DNA of 64,000 nucleotides, taken from the NCBI RefSeq assembly GCF_050717515.1, contig NZ_JBOITL010000042.1, forward strand, positions 124,001-188,000, read 5' to 3'. Source of the stretch: Clostridium_AD sp050717515 (GTDB lineage: Bacteria > Bacillota > Clostridia > Clostridiales > Clostridiaceae). Under the pieces are notes generated by a model, which saw only the letters and a list, made by a program, of their open reading frames with translations, did not search any database and was not told the DNA's origin. The translations under genes and the position numbers were made by a program. Positions 43,670 to 52,535 of the stretch are shown here, in pieces. How positions within the stretch are numbered: position 1 is the first letter of the stretch; the number at the start of each line of letters is the position of its first letter.

Positions 43670-44375
43670 TTTTATTTTGCCTCATTTTTTCTTCGTACTC
43701 TCGCTCTGCTTGGGGTTTTCGAAGGTAAATAGGTACTGACGCGTATAAATCATCCACTGTCCCCTTAGATAAGAGCTTAAGACCTAATTCTCCTAGGGAT
43801 GATGCCCTGGCTAAATTTAAGTGAGCTGGCGCAAATCTGGCCAGGGGAAAATGTTCTATAAGTTTTTCTCTGAATTTTGGAACACCGTCTCCTACAAAAG
43901 AAATATTGCAGTTTTTCTCTTTAAGCATAATTATTAATTCATCTATAGAAATATTTATATAGTCAGTAATGCGGTTAAGCTCGCAATTATTAAAAGTATA
44001 TAAGGATGTATAAACATTATCTCTTAGTGCATCTAGTATAGGACAGATAATTCCATCTGTATATGCTAAGTTATATGCTAAGGAATCTAAGGTGGATACA
44101 GTTGCAAATGGCTTTCCTGTACCCTGGCTAAGACCTTTGATGGTGGAAAGTCCTATTCTAAGCCCTGTAAAAGAACCGGGCCCCTTTGAGGCTACAAAGG
44201 CATCTATATCGCCTATGCACATTCCTACATTATTAAATAATTCGTCGATTATAGGCATAAGTATTAGAGAATGTTGCTTTTTATAATTAAAAGTTATTTC
44301 ACCAAGTACATTGTCATCCTCAAGAATGGCACAAGTCGCTGCAGCTGTAGCAGAATCTATACTTAAAATTTTCAT
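43662..44375 (-). CDS. tsaB: tRNA t6A biosynthesis protein TsaB
   Basis: 237-residue ASKHA-fold partner of TsaD in making threonylcarbamoyl-adenosine at tRNA position 37. N-terminal LSIDSATAAATCAI and the strongly conserved GPGSFTGLRIGLSTIKGL are present. Like other TsaB proteins it lacks the full ATPase/metal motif of TsaD. ATG at 44375 follows AAAGGAGATAAAAAT and overlaps tsaE by 4 bases. Confidence 0.94.
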   Translation of the reverse strand: MKILSIDSATAAATCAILEDDNVLGEITFNYKKQHSLILMPIIDELFNNVGMCIGDIDAFVASKGPGSFTGLRIGLSTIKGLSQGTGKPFATVSTLDSLAYNLAYTDGIICPILDALRDNVYTSLYTFNNCELNRITDYINISIDELIIMLKEKNCNISFVGDGVPKFREKLIEHFPLARFAPAHLNLARASSLGELGLKLLSKGTVDDLYASVPIYLRKPQAEREYEEKMRQNKNE

Positions 44376-44830
44376 ATTTTTATCTCCTTTATATAATCAT
44401 ATCTTTTATCAGAATAGCTTGTGCTGATTTTTCTATAATTATCTCCAAATTCGGGGAGCTTTTCGATGGTAATGGTCAAATTATTCCGTGGAATCAATTC
44501 CTCAATATAATTAGCCCATTCAATAATACTAACCGCATCACTAAATATATATTCATCAAAGCCTATAGCTTCTATTTCGTCAGGATCATTTACCCTGTAT
44601 ACATCAAAATGATATAATTTTAAACGACCAGCATACTCATTTACAATTGTAAAAGTAGGGCTTGTTACATGATCTTCAATACCTAAGCCTTTTGCAATTC
44701 CTTTTGTTAAATGAGTTTTGCCAGTGCCTAGGTCACCAATTAAGCAGATTATATCGCCTGAATTTACAAGCTCACCTATTAGTTCTCCTATTTTATAAGT
44801 TTCTTCTACTGTAGTTACTACAAATTCCAT
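44372..44830 (-). CDS. tsaE: tRNA t6A biosynthesis ATPase TsaE
   Basis: 152-residue P-loop ATPase that drives the TsaB/TsaD cycle. Walker A GDLGTGKTHLTKGIAKGLG, then TSPTFTIVNEY and the YHFDVYR motif, all standard. ATG at 44830 with AGGTGA upstream is preferred to the in-frame GTG at 44839, which lies in that Shine-Dalgarno. Confidence 0.95.
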   Translation of the reverse strand: MEFVVTTVEETYKIGELIGELVNSGDIICLIGDLGTGKTHLTKGIAKGLGIEDHVTSPTFTIVNEYAGRLKLYHFDVYRVNDPDEIEAIGFDEYIFSDAVSIIEWANYIEELIPRNNLTITIEKLPEFGDNYRKISTSYSDKRYDYIKEIKI

Positions 44831-45013
44831 AAGTTTCACCTCACTAGATATTTTATCCTAAAAAATAAAAAAAGAAAAGGTAATCTAAGTGATTACTCAT
44901 AATATATAGATTTATTTTTAATAATTATATTTCTAAAATAAAAAACAATTGTTTATACTTAAATTATAAAATAAGGTATAATAGCTTATATACTTATTAA
45001 GGGGGGGAAAATA

Positions 45014-45634
45014 ATGTTTGTTAATAATTTGATGGTATTAAAAGAAAAATTGATTACGGTAACACCAAAGGTGACAATAGGTAAAGCTTTAGAAATTATG
45101 GATGAAAATAATTTTTTATCAATTCCTGTGGCTGAAGGTAATAAATTCATTGGAACAATTTCAAAAGAAAGAATTTATACTTACTATTATGAAAATTGTC
45201 TTGATAAGAAATGCTTGTTATCTGATTTTATAGTTGAAAATGTAATGAGGACTGATGTACCTCTTATTAATCCAATGCAACAAGCAGAAGAAGCAGCACA
45301 TTTTTTAGAGACAAGAAGTGTTTCTTTTGTTGCTGTAGTGGATAACAATGGTGATTTTAAGGGCATAGTTACACATCATGCTATATTTCATGAATTTACT
45401 GAGTTATTTGGGCTTAATAAAGGAAAACGCTTAGCTGTGATAGCTTATGATATTCAAGGTCAGATTTCTAAACTTTCAAAAATAATAACTGAAAACAAAG
45501 GTGATATAATTAGTTTTGTAGTTATTGATCCAAAAAGTCTTACTGAGGTTAAGGAGATTGTTGTAAGACTTGAGACAGATAACTTTGATGACATCATTGC
45601 AAAAGTAAAGGCAGCAGGGTTTAAAGTAGAATAA
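45014..45634 (+). CDS. CBS-pair protein with C-terminal ACT domain
   Basis: 206 residues. Two CBS motifs (about 8-60 and 75-130: VTIGKALEIMDENNFLSIPVAE and AEEAAHFLETRSVSFVAVVDN) are followed by an ACT-like domain (RLAVIAYDIQGQISKLSKIITENKGDIISFVVID). This architecture matches AcuB-like proteins: ligand-binding regulators without a catalytic part. It probably senses an adenosine nucleotide and perhaps an amino acid; no partner is visible nearby. Preceded by AAGGGGGGG. Confidence 0.85.
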   Translation: MFVNNLMVLKEKLITVTPKVTIGKALEIMDENNFLSIPVAEGNKFIGTISKERIYTYYYENCLDKKCLLSDFIVENVMRTDVPLINPMQQAEEAAHFLETRSVSFVAVVDNNGDFKGIVTHHAIFHEFTELFGLNKGKRLAVIAYDIQGQISKLSKIITENKGDIISFVVIDPKSLTEVKEIVVRLETDNFDDIIAKVKAAGFKVE

Positions 45635-45747
45635 TTTGTTAATAGTAAAATAGACATTAAGAAACGCGGAGCGTACATGAGGTATTTCTCCTGTGTTTCT
45701 TAATAAGTTGGAAATATAAAACACTTGCATTTATTAAAAATACATGA

Positions 45748-45753
45748 TATAAT
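45748..45753 (+). promoter_or_regulatory. -10 box of the tRNA-Trp promoter
   Basis: TATAAT at 45748 with TTGCAT at 45725 (17-base spacer), 14 bases before the first tRNA-Trp. Confidence 0.65.
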
Positions 45754-45766
45754 TTGGATGTATTTT

Positions 45767-45842
45767 AGGGATATAGCTCAGTTGGTAGAGTAGTGGTCTC
45801 CAAAACCATTGGTTGTAGGTTCGACCCCTACTATCCCTGCCA
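45767..45842 (+). tRNA. tRNA-Trp(CCA)
   Basis: Acceptor AGGGATA/TATCCCT, anticodon loop CTCCAAA (CCA), T-arm GGTTCGACCCC, discriminator G, encoded CCA. Confidence 0.95.
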
Positions 45843-45868
45843 TTTTTTTAAAATTTTATACGCAATAA

Positions 45869-45944
45869 AGGGGTATGGCTCAATTGGTAGAGTAGTGGTC
45901 TCCAAAACCATTGGTTGTAGGTTCGAGTCCTACTACCCCTGCCA
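45869..45944 (+). tRNA. tRNA-Trp(CCA), second copy
   Basis: Same anticodon arm as the first copy; acceptor AGGGGTA/TACCCCT and D-arm bases differ. Encoded CCA. Confidence 0.95.
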
Positions 45945-45948
45945 AATT

Positions 45949-45979
45949 AAACCTGTGAAATTATTTTCACGGGTTTTTG
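45949..45979 (+). terminator. Terminator after the tRNA-Trp pair
   Basis: A 12-bp stem AAACCTGTGAAA/TTTCACGGGTTT with loop TTAT, then Ts. Confidence 0.88.
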
Positions 45980-46031
45980 CGTTTATTTATAATGGACTAT
46001 CAAATTTTAGTATTAGGCATTTCCAAAAATA

Positions 46032-46060
46032 GACTAGTATAGCGACTAGTCATTTTTTTT
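46032..46060 (+). terminator. Terminator-like hairpin just upstream of the FAD oxidoreductase gene
   Basis: A 7-bp stem GACTAGT/ACTAGTC with loop ATAGCG, then a run of 8 Ts, ending 28 bases before the next start codon. It may act as an attenuator. Confidence 0.6.
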
Positions 46061-46087
46061 AGATGCCTTAAAATAGGAGGGTATGTA

Positions 46088-47068
46088 ATGCAGCAATATG
46101 ACATAGTAGTAATTGGAGGAGGCATCGCAGGCCTTGCAGCTGCTATTTCAGCTAAAGAACACTACGAGGGTGAAATACTGATTTTAGAAAGAGAAAATCA
46201 ATTGGGCGGAACAATAAATCAGTGTATCCATAATGGATTTGGTGTGAACACTTTTGGTGAAGACTTGACTGGACCTGAATTTGTACAGAAACTTATAGAT
46301 AAAGTTAATAAACTGGGTATTTCATATAAATTAGAAACTACGGTTTTAAATTTAACTCCTACTAAAGAAATTAGTGCGGTGAATACTTATGATGGAATCT
46401 TTAAAATAAGAGCCGAAGCTATAATAATTTCCACTGGGTGTAGAGAAAGACCAAGAGGATTTTCTAATTTAGCTGGTAGCACCTGTGCGGGTATATATAC
46501 TGTTGGGGCTGCGCAGAAGTTTGTAAATATAGAAGGATATATGCCAGGAAAACAAATTATAATATTGGGTACAGGAGATATTGCATTAATAATGGCAAGT
46601 AGACTTTCTATTGAAGGAACTAATGTTAAAGCTATAGTTGAAGATAAAGATTATATTGAAGCAGTTGATAAAAAACTGGGTAATGCCCTTAATGATTTTA
46701 ATATACCATTAAGAACAAAGCAAAAAATCACTGCCATTTCAGGCAAAAGTAGAATTGAAGGCGTTACTTTAGTAAAATTGGATAATAATAATAGAGTTAT
46801 TAAAGGTAGCGAGGAATATATTTCTTGTGATGCATTACTTTTATCTGTAAAATTATTTCCAGATAATGAGCTCGCAAAACAAGCAAAAATTGAAGTTGAT
46901 TCATCAACGGGACAAATTAAAGTAAATGAAAAATCACAAACCAATATAGCTGGCATTTTTGCTTGTGGAAACGTAGCTAGTGGGTATGAATTTTCTGGAA
47001 AAGTAGTAAAACAAAGTCAAAATATAGGGATTGCTACTTCGCAATACCTAAAGGATTACAAAATTTAG
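46088..47068 (+). CDS. FAD-dependent pyridine nucleotide-disulfide oxidoreductase-like protein
   Basis: 326 residues. N-terminal FAD-binding Rossmann motif VIGGGIAGLAAAISA; second Rossmann IILGTGDIALIMASRL for NAD(P)H; C-terminal GIFACGNVASGYEFSGK, the usual FAD site. NQCIHNGFGV resembles the motif of oxidoreductases that accompany glycerol kinase and a DUF1667 protein in clostridia, but neither partner is present here, so the substrate is unknown. GGAGGGTATGTA precedes the start. Single-gene unit with its own terminator. Confidence 0.85.
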   Translation: MQQYDIVVIGGGIAGLAAAISAKEHYEGEILILERENQLGGTINQCIHNGFGVNTFGEDLTGPEFVQKLIDKVNKLGISYKLETTVLNLTPTKEISAVNTYDGIFKIRAEAIIISTGCRERPRGFSNLAGSTCAGIYTVGAAQKFVNIEGYMPGKQIIILGTGDIALIMASRLSIEGTNVKAIVEDKDYIEAVDKKLGNALNDFNIPLRTKQKITAISGKSRIEGVTLVKLDNNNRVIKGSEEYISCDALLLSVKLFPDNELAKQAKIEVDSSTGQIKVNEKSQTNIAGIFACGNVASGYEFSGKVVKQSQNIGIATSQYLKDYKI

Positions 47069-47073
47069 GCATT

Positions 47074-47103
47074 AACTGTTAGTTTATTCTAACAGTTTTT
47101 TTG
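47074..47103 (+). terminator. Terminator after the FAD oxidoreductase gene
   Basis: A 9-bp stem AACTGTTAG/CTAACAGTT with a 6-base loop, then TTTTTT. Confidence 0.88.
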
Positions 47104-47188
47104 TAGGAAATTGTAAGAGTATTAATCCGCAGATGGACTTACATCATAACTACTCGAAAAAGCAATGGGCTAAAATAACTAAAGGGTA

Positions 47189-47217
47189 TTGACATATTTT
47201 AATGTTAAGAATATAAT
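47189..47217 (+). promoter_or_regulatory. Promoter of the cysK leader
   Basis: TTGACA, 17-base spacer, TATAAT. Confidence 0.8.
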
Positions 47218-47227
47218 ATAATAAAGA

Positions 47228-47536
47228 AAAGTAATTCATACTAAAATACTAGGAAATACTGAGAAAAAGGAAAGTAGTATAAGAATAATATACAGAGAGA
47301 GAGTCTAAAGCTGAGAAGATTCTTATGGGAAACTTATATGAAGTGCCCTTTGGAGTTGTGCACCGAATTAGGCATATGAATATGTCTTTGGTAGGCTGCA
47401 TCGGGGTTCCCCCGTTATAGGGATAGAGCATAGCGCTGTGCTTGAAAAAGTGGCTTTATAATCACTATAGTGATTATAACTTAGAGTGGGACCACGAAGC
47501 AAAACTTCGTCTCTAGATTAGAGGGAGTTTTTTTTG
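47228..47536 (+). promoter_or_regulatory. T-box leader of cysK-cysE (Cys specifier)
   Basis: Long untranslated leader with the T-box layout: stem I ends in GAAGTGCCCTTTGGAG with the specifier TGC (47344-47346, a cysteine codon), and the T-box sequence AGAGTGGGACCACG lies at 47483-47496 before a terminator (AACTTC...CTCTA / TAGAG...GGGAGTT) and TTTTTTTT at 47528-47536. A 24-bp palindrome at 47456-47479 forms another stem. Uncharged tRNA-Cys should induce the genes downstream. Confidence 0.92.
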
Positions 47537-47669
47537 TATCCAAAATTTTTCAGAAAATTTACTGACGAGTATATAATTGTCATTTTTCATTTAAGAGAAT
47601 TGTAGGAATGTAGAAATATAGATAGATTTTAAAGCAAATTAATTATTTTAAATTTGGAGGGATATTATT

Positions 47670-48581
47670 ATGATGTATAACAACGTTTTAGATATGATAG
47701 GAGCAACACCGGTTTTAAAATTAAATAAATTAGTAAAGGGTGACATGGCTGATATTTATGTGAAACTTGAAAAGTTTAATCCAGCTGGAAGCATAAAAGA
47801 TAGAGCGGCACTTGGGATGATAGAAAAAGCTGAAAATTTAGGACTATTAAAAGAAGGATTTACTATAGTTGAACCATCTAGTGGAAATATGGGAATAGCT
47901 TTGGCTATGATTGGAAAGATCAAGGGATACGAGGTGATTATTGTAATGCCGGATAGCATGAGCGTTGAAAGACGAAATTTAATTAAGGCATATGGAGCAC
48001 AACTTGTGCTTACGGATGGTACTAAGGGGATGAAGGGCGCTATAAACAAGGCTAAGGAAGTAGCCGAGGGAAAACCTAATTTCTTTATACCTCAGCAATT
48101 TACTAATTTAGCAAATCCAGAAAAACATTATGCTACAACCGCAGAAGAAATAGTGGAAGACGTGTCCGATTTAGATGTGTTTGTATCGGGAGTAGGAACT
48201 GGTGGAACAATTACTGGAGTAGGAAGAAGATTAAAAGAAATTAGAAAAGACATTAAGGTAGTTGCAGTTGAACCAGAAAAATCTCCTGTATTATCAGGTG
48301 GGGAACCTGGACCACATAAAATCCAAGGAATAGGAGCAGGATTTACACCAGATATTTATGATGCTGGCGTTGTTGATGAAATAATAAAAATATCTGATGA
48401 TGAGGCTTTTGAAATGGCAAAACTAATGGCCAGTGAAGAAGGCATATTAGTAGGAATTTCAACAGGAGCGAATATTGCAGCAGCTATAAAAATTGCGAGT
48501 AGAATAGGTAAGGGTAAAAAAGTTGTTACTGTTGCACCTGATGGAGGAGAAAAATATATCTCCATGGGGATTTATGACTAA
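47670..48581 (+). CDS. cysK: Cysteine synthase (O-acetylserine sulfhydrylase)
   Basis: PLP enzyme that forms cysteine from O-acetylserine and sulfide. The 303 residues contain the PLP-lysine motif NPAGSIKDRAALGMI, the EPSSGNMGIALAM substrate loop and GVGTGGTITGVGR for phosphate binding. The C-terminal GISTGANIAAA segment is standard. Preceded by GGAGGGATATT. Controlled by the Cys T-box. Confidence 0.96.
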   Translation: MMYNNVLDMIGATPVLKLNKLVKGDMADIYVKLEKFNPAGSIKDRAALGMIEKAENLGLLKEGFTIVEPSSGNMGIALAMIGKIKGYEVIIVMPDSMSVERRNLIKAYGAQLVLTDGTKGMKGAINKAKEVAEGKPNFFIPQQFTNLANPEKHYATTAEEIVEDVSDLDVFVSGVGTGGTITGVGRRLKEIRKDIKVVAVEPEKSPVLSGGEPGPHKIQGIGAGFTPDIYDAGVVDEIIKISDDEAFEMAKLMASEEGILVGISTGANIAAAIKIASRIGKGKKVVTVAPDGGEKYISMGIYD

Positions 48582-48616
48582 ATCAACAATATTGCTATGT
48601 AGGAGTGAATGGGTAT

Positions 48617-49201
48617 ATGTTTAAAATGCTGAAATATGAAATTAAAAATGTATTAGAAAAAGATCCAGCAGCTAAGAATTGGGTGGAGGTAATATTTCTA
48701 TATCCCTCTACTCATGCTATAATATTTTATAGAATAGCTCATTTTCTATATAACCATAAAATCTATTTTATATCTAGAGCTGTATCACAAATAGCTAGGC
48801 TTTTTACTGGAATAGAAATTCATCCAGGGGCCCAAATAGGAAAAGGGTTATTTATAGATCATGGAATGGGCGTGGTAATAGGAGAAACGACAGAAATTGG
48901 GAATAATGTAACATTATATCAAGGAGTTACACTTGGTGGAACAGGTAAGGACACCGGAAAAAGACATCCTACTTTAGGGAATGATGTGGTGGTAGGTGCT
49001 GGTGCAAAAATTTTGGGACCAATTAAAATAGGATCTGGTAGTAAAATTGGTGCTAATGCTGTAGTTTTAAAAGATGTATTAGCTAAGGCAACTGCTGTTG
49101 GTATTCCAGCTAGAGTAATTTTGGGGAAAACTATTCCTATAATAGAGATTAAGGATTATTTAGGGAAGACTAAAAGAATGTATAATGATATGATAATATA
49201 A
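48617..49201 (+). CDS. cysE: Serine O-acetyltransferase
   Basis: Makes O-acetylserine for CysK. 194 residues: short N-terminal helical domain and left-handed beta-helix of hexapeptide repeats (GIEIHPGAQIGKGLFIDHGMGVVIGETTEIG), with catalytic His in IDHGMG and a C-terminal GIPARVI cap. The short form is common in Bacillota. The ATG at 48617 follows AGGAG by 11 bases; GTG 48605 overlaps that site. Confidence 0.95.
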   Translation: MFKMLKYEIKNVLEKDPAAKNWVEVIFLYPSTHAIIFYRIAHFLYNHKIYFISRAVSQIARLFTGIEIHPGAQIGKGLFIDHGMGVVIGETTEIGNNVTLYQGVTLGGTGKDTGKRHPTLGNDVVVGAGAKILGPIKIGSGSKIGANAVVLKDVLAKATAVGIPARVILGKTIPIIEIKDYLGKTKRMYNDMII

Positions 49202-49215
49202 AAAGGACTGACAAT

Positions 49216-50208
49216 ATGAGCATTAAGGAAGAAATAATAGAGTTTTGTATAAAAAATGGAATAGACACAATAGGATTTAGCGAGTGTAGGATTTTTCATG
49301 AGCTAAGTCCTTATTTTGAGACAAGAAAAAAGCTTGGGTTAGAAAATGAGTTTGAGGAGCATAGTTTAGATAAGAGGATAAATCCATTTTTATATATGCC
49401 AGAGGGAAAAACAATAATTACAATTGCATTTCCCTATCTATATAGTCTAGATTTTATTGAAGAGACGTATTTTTCTAAATATACGTTAGGAAGAGATTAT
49501 CATGCTGTTGTAACTGAATACATGGAAAAAATATGCAAGTTCATTGAGGGTATTGGCGGAAAAGCTATGTCTTTTGTGGATAGCAATGCGCTTCCAGAGA
49601 GATACATTGCCTGTAATAGTGGAATAGGATTTATAGGAAAAAATAATACACTGATAACAGAAAAATACGGATCATATGTTTTTTTAGGTGAAATTATAAC
49701 AGATTTAATAATCCTACCAGACAAACCCATTGCGCAAAAATGCGGTAATTGTGAGATGTGTTTAGAAGCTTGCCCTACAAATTCTATAGTGAAAGGTCAA
49801 GCAGGAATAAATAATGATGCAAATATATGTCTTTCCTACATAACTCAGAAAAAACATATAGAGGATCATTGGTTTGGAAAAATAAATGGTAGATTATTTG
49901 GTTGCGATACCTGTCAGAGAGCATGTCCATACAATAGTGGAATTCAGTTTAGTGATATTAGTGAATTTAAACCATATGAATATATGAAAAACGCGGACGT
50001 GCAATCCTTAATGAATATGAATAATGACTTATTTAAAGATAAGTATAAAATAACTTCTTGTGGGTGGAGAGGAAAAAATATACTTAAAAGGAATGCAATT
50101 ATTAATGCGATTTCCATTGGAAAAGTTAAGATTATAACCCTAGAGAAGGACACATCACCCTATATAAGGGATTATTATTATAGACTTTTAAAGTTTTTCA
50201 ATTTATAA
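49216..50208 (+). CDS. queG: Epoxyqueuosine reductase QueG
   Basis: Cobalamin- and Fe-S-dependent enzyme of the last step of queuosine formation in tRNA. 330 residues. Two 4Fe-4S ferredoxin motifs: CGNCEMCLEACP and CDTCQRACP. The N-terminal DUF1730-like part includes GKTIITIAFPYLY and the NSGIGFIGKNNTLITEKYGS loop. Shorter than the Escherichia coli protein, probably through a reduced C-terminal region. It begins 15 bases after cysE and may be co-transcribed. Confidence 0.92.
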   Translation: MSIKEEIIEFCIKNGIDTIGFSECRIFHELSPYFETRKKLGLENEFEEHSLDKRINPFLYMPEGKTIITIAFPYLYSLDFIEETYFSKYTLGRDYHAVVTEYMEKICKFIEGIGGKAMSFVDSNALPERYIACNSGIGFIGKNNTLITEKYGSYVFLGEIITDLIILPDKPIAQKCGNCEMCLEACPTNSIVKGQAGINNDANICLSYITQKKHIEDHWFGKINGRLFGCDTCQRACPYNSGIQFSDISEFKPYEYMKNADVQSLMNMNNDLFKDKYKITSCGWRGKNILKRNAIINAISIGKVKIITLEKDTSPYIRDYYYRLLKFFNL

Positions 50209-50247
50209 TAATTTTATAAATATTTTTTTAAGAAAGGTGGAATTTTA

Positions 50248-50955
50248 ATGATTTCTCCAATAGTACTAAAAATAATAGATTTTTTGCCGGATAAAGTTGT
50301 ATCATTTATAGCAAATAAATTGATTGATTCATATATTAATAAATATGCAAATATAAAAACTTGCGGGATGGAGAAAATTGTGAAGGTAAAGTCTCCTATA
50401 ATTTTCATATGCAATCATTTAAGTAATGCAGATGGTATAATTATGAATAGGCTATTAAAGGATAATAATGTAACTTTTGTGGCAGGCGTAAAGTTAACTG
50501 ATAACAAGCTTACTAAACTAGGGTTTCACGTAGCTAAGACTATAAATATAAAACCCAATTCTGCAGATAAGGAAGCTATATCTAAAATCATTAATACTCT
50601 AAAGCAAGGAAATAACATTATGATTTTTCCAGAAGGAACCAGGAGTAGAAGCGGGCAAATGGCAGAAGCAAAGAAGGGTCTTTTATTAATGGCTAAATTA
50701 TCAAAGGCAACAATTGTTCCCATGGGAATTTGGGGAACAGAAAAATTATTGCCTATTAATGAAAATAACATGGCCTCAGAAAAATTCAATTATGCAGATG
50801 TAAATATTAATGTTGGGGAGTCTATTATGCTTCCTAGTAAAAAGGCCGATGAGGATAAAAATCAGTATCATGATAGGGCTATGCGTGAAATAATGTGTGG
50901 TATAGCGGTGCTACTTCCAGAACAATATAGAGGAGTATATTCTGATTCTAAATAG
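50248..50955 (+). CDS. 1-acyl-sn-glycerol-3-phosphate acyltransferase (PlsC family)
   Basis: 235-residue membrane-associated acyltransferase for phospholipid synthesis. Catalytic NHX4D motif as NHLSNAD, followed by the FPEGTRSRSG glycerol-phosphate motif and a VPMGIWGTEKLLP segment. The start follows AGAAAGGTGGAATTTTA. Forty bases behind queG, probably the last gene of the cys operon. Confidence 0.9.
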   Translation: MISPIVLKIIDFLPDKVVSFIANKLIDSYINKYANIKTCGMEKIVKVKSPIIFICNHLSNADGIIMNRLLKDNNVTFVAGVKLTDNKLTKLGFHVAKTINIKPNSADKEAISKIINTLKQGNNIMIFPEGTRSRSGQMAEAKKGLLLMAKLSKATIVPMGIWGTEKLLPINENNMASEKFNYADVNINVGESIMLPSKKADEDKNQYHDRAMREIMCGIAVLLPEQYRGVYSDSK

Positions 50956-50981
50956 GTAATAATAAAAAAATAAGGCGATTG

Positions 50982-51018
50982 AAAACAAGAGTTCTAAAAA
51001 ATGAAATCTTGTTTTTTA
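50982..51018 (+). terminator. Terminator after the plsC-like gene
   Basis: Stem AAAACAAGA/TCTTGTTTT with a 16-base loop, then TT. Confidence 0.75.
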
Positions 51019-51243
51019 ATTGTGTATTATTAAGCTTAAAGAAATGAAACGTAATAATTGGAAATGATAGAAAAAATTCATAAGTATAAAAAAAATAAAA
51101 GGAATATTGCTTTTAAAGTAAACGTTTTGCAATTTGATTTGGCATTTGGAGCTAAAAGATATATAATGGAGTTGAGATTAAATATAAAATTCTTATATAT
51201 TTTTATAGGAATATACAAAATAAAAGGTTGGAGGCATGTTACT

Positions 51244-52437
51244 ATGGGAAGTAAAGTATTAGGAAAATTTTTAAAAGATAATTTAGATGATTTAAAAAGT
51301 AAAGGTTTGTATAACGTAATAAATGTACTAAAGAGTTCAAATGGACCTGTTATTAAAATTGGAGATAATGAATTAGTTAACCTATCTTCAAATAACTACT
51401 TAGGTCTTGCTACTAATCCTAGAATGATTGAAGCTACTATTGAAGCAACTAAAAAGTATGGTTCAGGAGCAGGTGCCGTTAGAACAATAAATGGTACTTT
51501 AGAAATACATACTAAATTAGAACAAAAACTTGCTGAATTTAAACATACAGAGGCGGCTATTGCTTTCCAGTCAGGATTCAATTGTAATATGGGAGCAATT
51601 TCAGCAGTAATGAATAAAAAAGATGCTATTCTTTCAGATTCCTTAAATCATGCATCCATAATAGATGGATGTAGATTATCTGGTGCCAAAATCATAAGAG
51701 TAGAACATTCAGATATGGTAGATTTAAGAAATAAAGCAAAAGAAGCAGTAGAGTCAGGCTTATATGAGAAAATAATGGTTATTACTGACGGTGTATTCTC
51801 TATGGATGGCGATGTTGCTAAACTTCCTGAAATTGTAAAAATAGCAGAAGAGTTTGACTTAATAACATACGTAGATGACGCTCATGGTTCAGGAGTAATG
51901 GGAAAAGGTACGGGTACTGTACATCATTTTGGACTGTCTGATAAGATAGACTTTCAAATTGGTACACTATCAAAGGCCATTGGTGTTGTAGGTGGATATG
52001 TAGCTGGAACAAGAGACTTAATTGATTGGCTTATGGTTCGTGCTAGACCATTCTTATTCTCAACATCACTAACTCCAGGAGCAGCAGGCGCTGCGATTGA
52101 AGCTATTAATATTCTTACAGAAAGTACGGAATTACATGATAAACTTTGGGATAATGCAAATTATTTGAAGAAGGGTTTAAAAGAACTTGGATTCGATATT
52201 GGAAACAGCGAAACTCCAATTACTCCATGTATCATAGGAGACGAAGTAAAAACTCAAGAATTCAGTAAAAGACTATTTGAAGAGGGCGTTTACGCAAAAT
52301 CAATAGTTTTCCCAACAGTTAGAAAAGGAACTGGAAGAGTAAGAAATATGCCTACAGCAGCGCATACAAAAGAAATGTTAGACAAAGCATTAGCTATTTA
52401 TGAAAAAGTTGGAAAAGAAATGAAAATAATAAAATAA
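51244..52437 (+). CDS. kbl: Glycine C-acetyltransferase (2-amino-3-ketobutyrate CoA ligase)
   Basis: PLP enzyme that splits 2-amino-3-ketobutyrate with CoA to glycine and acetyl-CoA. 397 residues, normal length. Motifs: LSSNNYLGLATNPRMIEA, GSGAGAVRTINGT, DDAHGSGVMG, and the PLP-lysine region GTLSKAIGVVGGY. The ATG at 51244 follows TTGGAGGC; the long ORF extension to 51058 has no ribosome binding site and no family similarity. It lies next to tdh, its pathway partner. Confidence 0.96.
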   Translation: MGSKVLGKFLKDNLDDLKSKGLYNVINVLKSSNGPVIKIGDNELVNLSSNNYLGLATNPRMIEATIEATKKYGSGAGAVRTINGTLEIHTKLEQKLAEFKHTEAAIAFQSGFNCNMGAISAVMNKKDAILSDSLNHASIIDGCRLSGAKIIRVEHSDMVDLRNKAKEAVESGLYEKIMVITDGVFSMDGDVAKLPEIVKIAEEFDLITYVDDAHGSGVMGKGTGTVHHFGLSDKIDFQIGTLSKAIGVVGGYVAGTRDLIDWLMVRARPFLFSTSLTPGAAGAAIEAINILTESTELHDKLWDNANYLKKGLKELGFDIGNSETPITPCIIGDEVKTQEFSKRLFEEGVYAKSIVFPTVRKGTGRVRNMPTAAHTKEMLDKALAIYEKVGKEMKIIK

Positions 52438-52450
52438 ATATAATCAGAGT

Positions 52451-52475
52451 ATAACGCCTAATAATTAGGCGTTAT
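52451..52475 (+). repeat. Hairpin between kbl and tdh
   Basis: A 12-bp stem ATAACGCCTAAT/ATTAGGCGTTAT around a single central A. No T-run, so only a partial terminator. Confidence 0.55.
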
Positions 52476-52535
52476 ACCTATTAATTTAAACGTTTACAAT
52501 ATTATGTGTTGTAAGCTAAATATGGAGGTAATATA

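Noticed and set aside
45793..46032. 79-residue ORF with an internal repeat (SKTIGCRF.. twice)
   Set aside because: It is the two tRNA-Trp genes read as protein; the repeat comes from their near-identity.
51058..51243. 62-residue N-terminal extension of kbl
   Set aside because: No Shine-Dalgarno before 51058, Lys/Ile/Phe-rich sequence unlike the family, and a good ribosome binding site precedes ATG 51244.
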